Positions 47,982 through 59,345 of a stretch of DNA of 64,000 nt are shown here, piece after piece. The stretch spans positions 806,001 to 870,000 of the forward strand of contig JAQPZY010001332.1 in assembly GCA_029931535.1 (NCBI GenBank). The letters are read 5' to 3'. Position numbers and translations under genes: made by a program. Under the pieces are notes generated by a model. It did not search any database. It had not been told where the DNA came from and saw only the letters and a list, made by a program, of their open reading frames with translations. Source of the stretch: Margaritifera margaritifera. Its lineage: Eukaryota; Mollusca; Bivalvia; Unionida; Margaritiferidae. How positions within the stretch are numbered: the stretch's first letter is position 1; each line of letters begins with the position of its first letter.

Positions 47982-48341
47982 AGTCCTCTTAATCAGATGA
48001 AAAAACTGACACACCAGAATCCGAGAAATCACTGTCTACACTGTTTTCATCATCATCATCATCAATGTCACTGCTATCATCATATTCATCACTGTCATCA
48101 TTGTCATCCCCACCACTGTCTTCTTCATCACCAATACCACCATTGTCAACATCACTGTAACTTTCCTTATCATCAAGCAGATCAGGACTAAAGTTTTCAC
48201 ACTGTGCATCAACACTGCAGTTTTCCCTTGAAGCACCAACTAATATAATTTCATCATTCTTAATCTCCACATTTTCTGGCTGACCCTTGGCGCTTCCATG
48301 ATATTCATTCCATATGCTTTCAGCTGCCATAGGAAAATAAC
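47982..48341 (-). pseudogene. Middle exon of the unknown minus-strand gene, acidic
   Basis: The acceptor CATATTTCAG|GT gives SYFPMAAESIWNEYHGSAKG when joined to the exon ending at 49841, in the correct phase. It continues to an Asp/Glu-rich low-complexity region (EEDSGGDDNDDSDEYDDSSD, then IDDDDDEN). The phase agreement between two independent exons supports a real former gene. The open frame reaches a stop at about 47989 unless a donor is used just before. No known domain. Confidence 0.5.
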
Positions 48342-49840
48342 CTGAAATATGTAAAACAATTTACCAGTACTCAACTTGTTTCATATTTCAGAAGATATGT
48401 CAGCTTCTTACATAAATTTATTTCTTGATTTATTGCGGTTTTCTTTTGGTTCTTATACAGACCCTGAAACATTTATGTACCCCTCTTAAATACAAACAGA
48501 ATGAAGAACGAACAGTAAATGAATGTAAAACAAAACAGCAATAAAAAAAGCAACTTTGCATGTGACACAGCCTAGTCATCATATATACATATATGTCCAC
48601 CAAGTTTCACAAAAACATGTTAAACTAGTGATCCTGGGAGTGATCATGGAAGTGTTGGAATAGAGAAGTGAAATCTATGTCACCAGCTTTTTGTGAAAAA
48701 GCAGGGAGTATTAATGCTCTCATGAAAGTCATAAGGTAGTTTTTCTGAAGATGGAATCATATCTTTTTAAGTTCCTTTTCAGCTGATTGTTTCACTGGAC
48801 TTTCATTGCTGCTTGATGTTTTCTACTGTTGTTTATTTCTAGTTTCGTCCTCCGAGTACTTCATGGTATCTCAATGAATGTGTCATCTAAATACCTCTTT
48901 GTCTTTTCAATGGACCTAGAATAAGTAAACATCATTAGCCCTTTCACATATTATTTAACATGGTCATGTGATTTGTCATTCAGATTCAACTCTGGCAGGG
49001 TGACAGGATAATACAAAGAGTCAATATGTACAAGAGTTGTTATTGCTTATAAATTTATCAAAAACCAATCAAAGTTTCTAATATTCAAATGAAAATGGAT
49101 TGAAATCGTACTAACACAAATTTATTTGACAATATAATCCTGGTCCATTATAGAACTTAAAATTACACAAATAACAAGAATGTAACAATTTATTATCGGA
49201 TGCAGTACAACATTCATGTATTTTGCATACAAATTTTGTTGCGTTTTAAAAAAAAACATGCTGTAAATTTTCTATGCAAATTAAAAAATGCCTCTATTAG
49301 ATGTGTTTTCTTCCCCCCAAAATTTTGCTTATATATCAACATGAATTGCACCAATGCACTCCACATCCATTGCCAATGAAAGGAACTTTTTGTTTTTATA
49401 TTGATGACAAGATATAAGTGCAGTGTGGTTTACAAACAATGAAAATACTATTAAGAGCTGCTGTGGACCACTCACCAAATCCAACTTATAATCTTACAGT
49501 GCACTGGGAACCTCATTTGCATAACAATAGGGAACTTGTGATCTTTGGTGGGCTATGTAGGAAATTTCAGATACATAGCAATGTTGGAATTACTTGTAGA
49601 GGGCTCAACCAAATTTAAAATTATCTGAATGTCCTACTTGGCCTTCATTCATTACTACTAGTCCACAATTGTTGACAAGATGTAAGGAAAGTAGGACAGC
49701 TTCAGGATTTATTTTTTTTAAATCTAAAAAAATGGAAATCTATACTTCGGGCATGTAAAATTTTTCTATCCCTAACTTCCTATCAGTAGCATACTGACGA
49801 TACCTGCATGAATTTAATTAACATTCGTTAAAATACTCAC

Positions 49841-49979
49841 TCATATTGTGTGCAGAATATAAACGGTATATCTTGGAATGCAGAATTCTGCAATAGTTTT
49901 GGTATTCAAAGCATTTTCGTCCATTACTGTCGTGAACTACGGCATACTCTGTTGACTTTCCACCATCATTTGTTGCCAT
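49841..49979 (-). pseudogene. First coding exon of the unknown minus-strand gene
   Basis: It starts at ATG 49979 inside CAAGATGGCAAC and ends at donor ATGA|GTGAGT (phase 1). It encodes MATNDGGKSTEYAVVHDSNG, then RKCFEYQNYCRILHSKIYRL, then YSAHNM. I do not recognise the family. Its start codon lies about 75 bases from the first readable codons of the opposite-strand BEN-like gene, implying a shared bidirectional promoter. Confidence 0.5.
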
Positions 49980-50052
49980 CTTGCCATACAAACCGAAATA
50001 TGTAAACAACGATTATTCTGATTGGATGTTAGCGGAAGCAGACAGGACATGA
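49980..50052. promoter_or_regulatory. Putative bidirectional promoter of the composite element
   Basis: This is the gap between the two divergent first exons. It contains two CCAAT-type words (CTGATTGGATG at 50019 and TGATTGGTGA at 50050) and an ETS-type core AGCGGAAGC near 50031. No TATA box is seen. The minus-strand start codon is embedded in AAGATGGC, a YY1/TISU-like word typical of TATA-less promoters with short leaders. Confidence 0.4.
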
Positions 50053-50317
50053 TTGGTGAATATATGCGCGTGGATTCAGCAGCAGCTGAGCCTTTTTTCC
50101 CACAAACAAAACAGCGTACAAGTGGGTGAACAACGGATTCAAAACCTCAAACTAAACATATGGACTTTTGTGGAACTGACAGAGGAGAATCTTTTCAGTA
50201 TCATTTCTTTTGAGTCAACAGAAGTGCAGAGAAGAGATTATGAAGAATATAAAGAAAATGACTTGGTGAGAGCAAATTTCGGGGGGAAAGTATACCAGCC
50301 AGGATTACAAAAGTCCA
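50053..50317 (+). pseudogene. First exon of a decayed BEN-domain gene (Tudor/SH3-like N-terminal part)
   Basis: The open frame runs to donor TCCA|GTGAGT and encodes KLNIWTFVELTEENLFSIIS, then EVQRRDYEEYKEND, then LVRANFGGKVYQPGL. Invertebrate BEN proteins often start with such a small beta-rich module (x-W-x-x-VE(W/F) ... SV(I/V)P ... G-x-x-(V/C)-x-A-x-(W/F)-G-x-K-x-Y-x-A). There is no in-frame ATG; an ATG at 50065 (MRVDSAAAEPFFPQTKQR) lies in another frame and would need a frameshift near 50127. So it is a pseudogene or its start is elsewhere. Confidence 0.55.
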
Positions 50318-51186
50318 GTGAGTATAAATTGTCATTAAGTGATTCTTTCAATAAAATTTATATGGATATTTTATTGGTTTTCATACATAATATATATTAA
50401 TTGTAATGAAACTCACAGGGAGTGATTTTTTTTCAAACCCAGTTTGTGTTAAGAGCTGCTCTTGGAATTTTTGAAAATCACTAAACATTATTCAGCTCCC
50501 ATTCTGAATCATCCCACCTTTCAATCTCGATACAAGACACTGTACTGTATCTACTACAAATCTATATGTGTGGCATCATTTCTGATTTCAAAACATCACT
50601 ATTTCTATAATCCGATGTACTGTTTGGTAAATTAAAAACTGAACTGTCTAGTTAATGTACCAAATCGTACACAACAATACAGATGCAAATAGTGACCTGA
50701 TGAAACTGGAAGCAATACCTAACATATGCGGAGTCAAAATAAAAGGTGCGATGAAACCACAGCGACAAAATTCTCCGAATAAGTTCTGTATAGATTTTTT
50801 TGTATCATTTTGTTTTCTGAATTGTATGCCAAACATTACATAATAATGTAGTCTGGATACAAGTGCTTTAATCCTATAAATTTGTGTGATTCATATTTGG
50901 ATAGTATTTACGATGTAAGCAATTAGACTAATATTTGTTTGAAAAATATATGCAATATAGATGTTATTTTCTATTGCAATACAACAAAAATAATTAAGTA
51001 AAAAATATCGAATTAATACTTGTAATAATTATTATTATTACTAAAATGTGCTTTCAAAATCTGATTAAATCTCTTAATTTTATTTCTATTTTACTTGCAT
51101 TCATCATTGATTTTTATTTACTTGTTTTACTGAGTCATCTGAATATAATAATTTTTACTTAGATTTCATTATGAGGCACATGTTAA

Positions 51187-51187
51187 T

Positions 51188-51237
<50 letters not shown>
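51187..51237. repeat. (AAT)n microsatellite
   Basis: About 16 AAT triplets within the intron of the BEN-like gene. Simple sequence only. Confidence 0.95.
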
Positions 51238-51940
51238 TCTACATTACTTTCACTCTGATGTAGTCAAAGCACTTATGTTTTAAATACAACTGAAATATGA
51301 TATTAAAAATATTATAGGGCAATGCCACTTTATTCAGAATGCATTATTGTCGAATGTTTGGTATATAATTAAAAAAGGATTAAAAATAAAATCTATACTC
51401 AACTTACAGAACATTTGTATAATTCAGAGAATTTTGTCATTGCTTTCATCTCTGTTTTATTTTAATTGTAACTGTTGTGGAGATAGGTACCTTGCATGTT
51501 GTAAACAGTATAGTATATACATGTACTGACTTGTTTTTCTTTTTTTTTAAACCTCTGCAAGAATCCAAGTCCATACCTTGACTGAAACCTACTGATCTGG
51601 GGACACAATGTCAAGGTAACCATGAACCAAGGAAAAAAATGATTTCTGGACAATGATTTTACTTCTAAACAATTATCTTAACCAAGCTTCATGGATAGTT
51701 TCAGCTTTGGGCAAAAGAGAAAGCTAATGAATAATTTGAGCAGAGAGAGGGGGCTCAAAAGGTCACAAAATGTGTTGTGTATGTGTCTAGCATTCTGATG
51801 ATGAAGTGCCTTTCAAGCTTAATAATTCTGGTCCAGTCATTGTGAACTTTTTGTGAAAAGTCCCATTTAAGTAAATATCTAGAATTCTTTGTGAGGTTGT
51901 CTGTACTAATAAAACTTGCTTTATCTTTCTTTCACATCAG

Positions 51941-52319
51941 ACAGTAGAAAAGTAAAAGAAGTAGAGGATTAAGTTGGCAGGTTAAGGAAGAAAACCAGAA
52001 AACTGGAAGACCGGATGGCCAAGATGGAGGATACATTAAGTACTGACTGCTGCAGCAATGTGAAAGATTCAAATGGTGGAAATCAATCAGGTGATCAGAT
52101 GGAACAGCTCAAGTCAGAGATGGAGAAATTCAGTGGTGACAATGAGCATGAAGTGACTAAATTATTGGCCTGAAGATCTTTATAAAAGATGAGTTATCCA
52201 ACAGGTCAATCTCTGGAAAGCAATTGGTCAAGTCAGGAGAAACCCCAAGACAGCCCCTTGACCAGTCAAAACTGAATATGGTTGAACAATTGGTGAAGCC
52301 AAAATACCCCATTATCTAA
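51941..52319 (+). pseudogene. Second exon of the decayed BEN-domain gene: coiled coil and C-terminal half of a BEN domain
   Basis: The acceptor TTTCTTTCACATCAG|AC matches the phase of the exon ending at 50317. It encodes SRKVKEVED, a stop (TAA at about 51970), VGRLRKKTRKLEDRMAKMED (coiled coil), a Ser/Gln-rich linker, and after a frameshift near 52172 IFIKDELSNRSISGKQLVKS, then PLDQSKLNMVEQLVKPKYP and a stop. The pattern LFT-x-(E/D)-EL-x-x-(S/R)-S-(L/I/V)-x-GK ... PLD-x-x-K-(L/V)-x-x-(I/V)-x-x-x-V-x-x-(K/R)-(F/Y)P is that of BEN domains, DNA- or chromatin-binding modules known from animal and viral proteins. The BEN N-terminal half is not readable. Confidence 0.65.
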
Positions 52320-53844
52320 AAAAAATTTTATAGAAAAATTACAGAACATACAAAAAGTGTTACGAAGATAGTAAGAAAATGAACATCATCTGTCAATTTA
52401 TATGTGCTTTGTTGCATGTTAGAAATTTATTTAAAATTAAAAAAGACTGTTTTTAACATAATATATCTTGCATTTTTTTTTTACTGTTTTGCAATCCCAC
52501 CACCATTGTTATTTCATGATTAAGGAGGAAATGTTAATATCGGTATTTGAGAGTTCCTCAGATAATCAAATTTTGTATAGGAACTGTTCATGAACAGTCA
52601 TGAATCATTCATGTTTAGAAACTTTGTTCATCAATAGTTCATGAACAATATGCTGGTGCCATTTCATGTTCATGCACCGTTCATGAACAATGACGACCAC
52701 ATTTTTTAACTTTTATGGACTATGCATGAACTTGGTTCTTGAATAATTCATAAACTGTTCAATAACAGTTTGTGAAGTCTAGGTTCATAAATTCAATTTT
52801 CATGAATTGACCTATTTCAGTTCATGCATATTCATGAATAGTTCATGAACCTTTTCATGGACTTTCATGAATGATTCATGAACCCAGTCCATGAATAATT
52901 CTTGAACAGTTCATGCCAGTTCATGAATTGTTCGTGATCATTTCACATTTGGCATGATTTTATAGTTTTTCCAAGCTGTTACAACTGGGTAATGTAACAA
53001 AAGAAAAGACTCAAACAAGCTTTCAAGATTTAAAATACAAATATTTAATTTCCTAAAATATTAAAATATATCAACAAACAATTAAAGTAAAAGAATTAAA
53101 AAATAACTTACAGTATAGAACATCCTTAAAAGTCCTAAATTGTTATAAAGTTCACTGATCCGGAAGTTAATCCAAATATTCTGAATGAGATTCCTAATGA
53201 AACCTTTGCTGTAATGATGTGTTAATAAGAATCAGTATATCCAAGTTTTATAAATTCCAAATAATCCCTGTGAATGGAATATCACAAGTTCTAGAAATTT
53301 TTCCGATAATTCCATGGAGCTGTATGATTATTAAAGTTGAAGAAACAGTACTAATCCAGAATGTACTGTATGATAATATCACAAAAGTAGAATATCCCAC
53401 ACACAAAAAGAACCAAATTCGTTTATGACCTCTCAATCCAGTGTAGCTATGAAGAATGCCAGAATGCTGCTAGAAGTCCTATAATATAGTCTCTTACTAC
53501 GCAGAATCGAAAAAAACCCCCATTTAATCCTTCTAGAACCAACTGTCTCCGAACCAATCAGAAACTAGGTTATGTGTGACATCTCTAAAGTACCAGTGTA
53601 CCAATGTTTTAAATAATCAATAAAGTATTTACCTTAGAAATGAATCATAGAATCTAGGTCAAAAGTTCAAACCTCACATGCTGAAAACACATGACATGAC
53701 TAAAGCTTCAGTGAAATATCAATCGAAATTACCGTATATGTACTCACAGCAAGACGACAACTGTTAGACCAAGAACAGAGATCATAAACTAATAAACTAT
53801 ACCATTATTAAAAGAAAAATGATATATAATTCCATAACTAAGCA

Positions 53845-54065
53845 TACCATCTATACTCGCTTATAAGTCAAGTCTGATTGCAAACAACATAGACCCTGAT
53901 CTGCTGTTGCATAATGCACTGGCAGATCAAGGTCTATGTTGTTTTTTCTACTTATTACTCATAATAAACTGCACAGACCCAGATCTGTTGGTGCATTATG
54001 TGATGGCAGATCTGGATCTATGCAGTTTACATCTGGACTTGACCTATAAGCATGTATGTATGGTA
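53845..54065. mobile_element. Double-hairpin MITE, copy 4
   Basis: It begins TACCATCTATACTCGCTTAT, nearly identical to the left end of the transposon at 44032, and ends GCATGTATGTATGGTA. Palindromes: CAACATAGACCCTGATCTGC with GGCAGATCAAGGTCTATGTTG, and ACTGCACAGACCCAGATCTG with GCAGATCTGGATCTATGCAG. The plus-strand ORF 53907-54104 lies in it and is not a gene. Confidence 0.85.
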
Positions 54066-54359
54066 TATATAAAGGTATCTATAAATCTTGTTCATACAAG
54101 CTGATCTATGTAGAATAATAAAAAAACTAATCAAGAACAGGGCAATAGGAAAGATGCTTTTCATAATAAAATTTAATTCAAGATCAAGTATATTTAAAAG
54201 CTGGTTAGAAATATGGCCTCAGGGTTGAAATGAGATTGATCAAACTGATAGAAGATCTCCTTATAAATATACACAGATGAAGCTCATAATTGTTTCTATC
54301 CCACCTTAATGATAAAAGCTGATTGACAATAAGATCTGCCAATTCAGCATTTTCATTTA

Positions 54360-55560
54360 GAACCTAGTAGATATTATAAGAAGTATTTTGGCCAATACCC
54401 AATGTCGATATCCTGGAGGAGTAGCCATAACAAGATTTTCAAGCTGGCTGCCAGGACAGTCATACTGGATCTCCGATCAGCATCATTTTCTTTCAGGACC
54501 AACTAGACACCATAAGAAGTCTTCACATGAAAACCCCATGTCGATATGACTTTCCATTTAGGACGAGTTGCGACAAGAACATTTTCAAGCTGGCTGCCAG
54601 GACAGTCATATTTGAGCTCAGATCAGCATCATTTTCAATCAGGACCAACTAGATGTCATAATTATTCTGGTGAAAATCCCAAATCAATATGACTTTCCAT
54701 TTAAGAAGAGTAGCAATAACAAGATTTCAAGATGGCTGCCATGGTGGCCATAATGGATGTCAGATTGGCACCATTTTCATTTAGTATCAACTAGACATCA
54801 TAAGAAGTCTTCTGGTGAAACCCACTATTGATATGACTTTCCATCTAGGAGTGGTGTTAACAGTTTCAAGATGGCCACTGTGGCAGCCATATTGGATATC
54901 AGATCAGTTCAATTTTATTTAGGACCAACTAGACATCACAAGAAGTCTTCTGTTGAAAACCATGCGTTGATATGACTTTCTGTTCAGCAAGAAAGGTGAT
55001 AAAAAAATTTCAAGATGGCTGCTGTGGTGGCCATATTGGATGTCAGACTGGAACCATTTTCATTTAGGACCAACTAGACATCATATGAAGTCTTCTGGTG
55101 GAAATGCCATGTTGATATGACTTTCCATTTAGGAGGAGTAGAAATAATGAGATTTTCAAGATGGCTGCTGTGGTGGCCATGCTGGATGTCGGATTTTGGC
55201 ACCATTTTCATTTAGAATCAACTTGATATAATAAGACATCTTTTAGTGAAAACCCCATATTACTACAACCATCTATTCAGGAGCAGTAGCGACAACAATA
55301 TTTTAAAGATGGCTACTTTGGTGGCCATACTGGATATCTGAACAGGACCATTTCATTTAGGACCAACTACACCTTGGAAAGAATGTGTGTATAAAGTTTT
55401 ATGGCAATCCTCCAAGTAGTTTAGGAGAAGTAGCAATAACAAACTTGTCATAACAGATGGACAGACATTGGAAGATGGATGTATGATGACACATGTCAGA
55501 CACTGGATGACAGATGAACAACTGAAAACAGGCCATCCCATAAGCTCTTCTAGTCTATGA
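54360..55560. repeat. About 135-base tandem-unit repeat with CAAGATGGCTGCC motifs
   Basis: About seven diverged units share TTCATTTAGGACCAACTAGA, CATCATAAGAAGTCTTCTGG, TGATATGACTTTCCATTTAG, GAGTAGCAATAACAAGATTT, then CAAGATGGCTGCCATGGTGG and CCATATTGGATGTCAGATTG. The last unit is followed by TAAAGTTTTATGGCAATCCT and an ACAGATGGACAGACA tail like that of other dispersed repeats here. No coding potential. Confidence 0.88.
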
Positions 55561-58207
55561 CCAGTAGAGCTAAAAAACCCGATATTATCTGGGTTTTCTT
55601 TTTTTCAAAATCACTGTTCTTAAAATCTCTTTCTGAAGCTGTTATTACTGTCCTCACCTTGAAGTCAGATTTTACTGGGTGAAAATCAAAGGTTTTGATT
55701 AACCTTAGAGTGACATCCAATATGACCACTATTACAAGTATAGTTCATGCATCAGCAAATTACCTTCTTTCTACATTACCTTCAGTAAAGTACCTAATTA
55801 TTTTCTTAGCAGCATAATGATTCATGACAAGTATGAGGAGAATCGATTTAGGGGTTTAGGAAATACATGCAAATTAAAAACTGTAACAAAAACCTTAACT
55901 GTTGATGCTGCCACTGGTACCAGCTGAAAAGTGACCACTATGTCTCACTTTCTTACTAACGTGGGTTCGACAATAAATATCTTTTACTGAGGATAGTGGA
56001 TATATGATCATGTGCTTTTCTGTTTATAAGTAATGATGCTGGCTGGCATGTTTTACTAATGTGAATAGAAACTAGGACCAAGATGATACCATTTCTCTAA
56101 GTACCAGATAGAAAGTAATGACATTATGTGCTTTACTGTGCAGATACAGTTGTAAAACAATTTTGTTATGATCTTGAATAATGTACTTGTTTGGGTGTAT
56201 ACTACCTAATCACATATACTGAAATTTGTTGCATTGCTTTTTTTGTCTTTTCTAAAAGCTAAAAATTGCATTGACGAAATTCCCTTTGATCTGAATTGAA
56301 ATCTCCTGGTGAAATTTTGTAAATCTCCTCATTTGACCTTTTAGAGCTGTCACATGTATGCCAATCATATCTTAAATCACCTCACAAAGATATGCAGATG
56401 TTGCCCATAATCCAGCTCAGGCAAGATCTTGATGATATCAACGTATTTGCTAGGTCTGGTCAAAATATATTTTGAAATACTGCCAGTAGTCTACTAAGAA
56501 GAATGCATATTAGATGCCAGATTAACACATTAATGTACATAGATGTCCCTGATAATCAAACTACATATGACCTTGGTGATGTACATGTAAGCCAACCATG
56601 TTTGCTCAAAATCTGTACTGAAAAAAAGTATATGGTGGTAACAAGCTTTAGCCAATTAAATGCCAGATTATTTCATTTATATGTATATAATTTTGCTAAT
56701 AACTGAACTCATTCAAGATCTTCATGATATAAGCCTACATACCAAGTTGGATCAAAATTAATTTAGAAATTCTAGGATGGTCACTGGCTCAGCCAGTCAG
56801 ACACCATATCATTTCATCAATATCTGAAGTTGTTGTTCACAAATGAACTTGTATGAGATTCTGATTATATAAACTTTCTGATCAGGTAAAAACTGGCTGT
56901 GCTGAGTAAACTTCATTACTTGCTTATCCCAGGGCCAAGCAGATGCAGATTCACATCTTGATACAAATTTCTGTACATTTTCTACCCTTAACAAGCACAA
57001 AAGTTGAACATAAATTGCTTAAAATACATAAATTATTAATTATTTGCATATTTTGTCTACTTATCATTAGTCTAGAACATGTTGGAAAGGAAGCGGGCTT
57101 CGTTTTTTACACAGCTTGATACTAATATGGACAAAATCATGAAAATATTATGTTCTGAGTGAAGACAAAGATCAGCATAACACTCTCTGACCAGACAAAA
57201 AAATTCCCACCACATCTTGAAAATCTGTTTCTTAACTTCTCTCGGGTCTAATTTATAAAGATGTGTGAAAGCTTGTTGAAAAGGACAATACAACTATATT
57301 TACTGAAAATGTCACTTTAAATGCAAATACCATTAAGAAATCAATGACTAGGTGAAACTGCAATATTTTGAGTTACAAACCTTGTCTGTTATTATATATT
57401 TATCTAAGGGACCATGTATTAGAAGGGTATTAAACCCACTGTCTTCTCTCCAAACATAATATTTTCTTGATTTTCACCCATTTTAGTACCAAGCTTGCAG
57501 CCAGTACCTATGGTTTTTCAGTAAGAGTGTAAGTTGTGTAGTGGAGAAGTGTACTATGTTGAGTAAAATGACGACTGGGATAAGTAACCGTTGGAAATCA
57601 CTTGTCCCTGACAAGTGCTTGGAAAAATCTTTCCTGAGCCCCGTAACTGTCAACAGATGGAGTTGACACACAATGGAAGATGAACATAGGGCCATATGCC
57701 ATAAACTAGAAGGGCTCCCACCAAGGATTATTCCAACATGATCTTTCAATTGTTCCTATACTAATTACTTGGAAAGGAACATGCATTTACCCAATATAGT
57801 AGATACAGCTACAATGTTGCATATCACCAACTGTACTACTCTTATTGATGTAAAATGGTCTCTCTCTTGAAGGGTTATCCCCTTTTGTAATGAAAAAATA
57901 AGTTCATCAGAGTGGGTGTCATCTCCTGAAGGGTAAGAAATGGTTACAATGAGCTAGCTACTCTGTTTCAAGACTCGGCTGATACTTGTCAGGGTATGGC
58001 CTCTACTGAGTGTAACCCCATTAGAGTGGGGCAACAGAGTTACCAATGGCTAGTGAAAACTCAAGTTGCTAAATCTAAAACACACATATCCTGTACTTCC
58101 CTTCATGTAATCTCTCTTTTTTTTTTAAAGAGGACTCAATAGGACTTGAAAAATACTGATCCAGTTGTTTCATACTTCCATGTCCAATGACAGGTACTTG
58201 TACTTAC

Positions 58208-58351
58208 TATTTGACACAATTAATCCATATGTTACAACTTTTCCCTGCTTATCATTTCGAAAGAAGTCCAGGTAAAGTTCAACTGTCAATGAAGATGTAC
58301 TCATCGCTTGATCTTTTATGAGGTCCTCACTGCCAGTATATGATGGAGGCT
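58208..58351 (-). CDS. Receptor-type protein tyrosine phosphatase, ectodomain exon (fibronectin-like)
   Basis: This 144-base exon has an acceptor TTACATCAG|AG, a donor AATA|GTAAGT and phase 1 at both ends. It encodes PPSYTGSEDLIKDQAMSTSS, then LTVELYLDFFRNDKQGKVVT, then YGLIVSN. The pattern F-x-x-x-x-G-x-(I/V)-x-x-Y-x-(L/V)-(I/L)-V is that of the divergent membrane-proximal fibronectin-III region of R3 receptor PTPs (N-G-x-I-x-x-Y-x-V-x-V). It joins to 47057-46944 through a split Arg codon. Upstream exons lie beyond this window or were not found in 58.4-64 kb. Confidence 0.85.
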
Positions 58352-58984
58352 CTGATGTAATAAAATACAAATGTTAAAATGTAATAAAATACAAATGTTA
58401 TTCTATTTGAAGAAATTTCTGTAGTACTTAAATATTTATGAATTTAAAAACTTTTTCATATACTATGCATATTTGACATGGGCAACTGCTAGATATGGAT
58501 TGGAGACAAACATTTTAAAAATCATACATAAAATGATATCTCAAGCTAAAACTTGTGCTATTCAGGACAGGGACAAACTTGGAAGAATATAACAAAATAG
58601 AAAGTTCCTCACAAACAGTGATTAACTAACAGATGTGCAACAATAAAACCTACCGGTAACAGAAAGTGCCTGGCATACAGCAATTAACTAATAGATCAAA
58701 TACCATAATAAAATAGGAAAGTTTATCTCTCTTTCAGTCATCTCTAAACTTAATTTTTTTTTTTTTTATCCAAAATCATCGAGTCAGTTTATCCTCATAT
58801 TTTGCTGATTGACGATATATAATTTTTTTGGGTTGTAAAATATAGCGGGTCAAGTTAAATTAAGATATCAAGTTTCAGCATTGTAATAATTTACTCTTCT
58901 CCAACTTTTAATTTCAAAACTTAATGTATCTTACAGTTTATGTTACAATTCAGCACTAATTGTCCAAATCAATTATTACAGCAT

Positions 58985-59345
58985 CCCCTCACTATAAGGT
59001 CCTTCATTCTAACATGGTTCCTTCATAAGGTGGGTATGATCAAAGATCTCATTTCATTAAGTGCTAGTAAATTCATATGTATCATGTACTTCATTATCAG
59101 ACAGTCTGACTGTAAGGCAGTATACTCTATGGTTCTCATGGACAGCATAATAATAAACCGTGCATCATGTACTTCATTATAAGGCAGTCTCATTATAAGG
59201 TGGTATACTCTGACTCCCAACGACAGAATTATAATGAGTGGGTACTGTATCATGTACTTCATTATAAGGTGGTCTCACTATAAGTTGGTATACTCTATGG
59301 CTTCCATGGACAACATTATAATGGTGGTGTACTGTATTAATATTT
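58985..59345. repeat. About 75-base tandem repeat, 4 diverged units
   Basis: Units share CATGTACTTCATTATAAGGT, GGTCTCACTATAAG, TGGTATACTCTATGGCTTCC and ATGGACAACATTATAATG. The overlapping ORFs on both strands (58940-59182, 59023-59262, 59177-59383) are artefacts of it. Confidence 0.85.

Larger units (their letters stand above)
47183..52945. mobile_element. Composite element: GTTCATGAAC motif arrays flanking two divergent decayed genes
   Basis: The left array (47195-47480) and right array (52580-52940) are dense in TTCATGAA-type words. The exact 10-base palindrome GTTCATGAAC occurs at 47280, 47315 and 47391 on the left, and at 52586, 52637, 52679 and 52841 on the right. Between them a shared start region near 49980-50050 separates a minus-strand spliced gene (49979-47618) from a plus-strand spliced gene (50053-52319). 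Both are damaged. This layout, subterminal motif arrays with an inward divergent gene pair, is that of a DNA transposon. I see no transposase domain and no clean terminal inverted repeats, so the class is unassigned. Confidence 0.6.
47058..58207. other. 11 kb intron carrying the GTTCATGAAC-flanked composite element and other repeats
   Basis: It holds the composite element (47183-52945), a double-hairpin MITE (53845-54065) and the AAGATGGCTGCC tandem repeat (54360-55560). 52945-53845 and 55560-58207 are AT-rich with no supported gene. A short segment (56880-56960, GATCAGGTAAAAACTGGCTG) resembles 6240-6320, and 57460-57640 resembles 7550-7690, so a dispersed repeat of about 1.4 kb (5990-7860 against 56700-57760) is duplicated between the two introns. 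Confidence 0.55.

Noticed and set aside
47989..48330. Acidic minus-strand frame as a host nucleolin-like or calsequestrin-like gene
   Set aside because: Asp/Glu-rich low complexity alone is not diagnostic. Its phase match to 49841 and its location between the motif arrays fit the composite element better.
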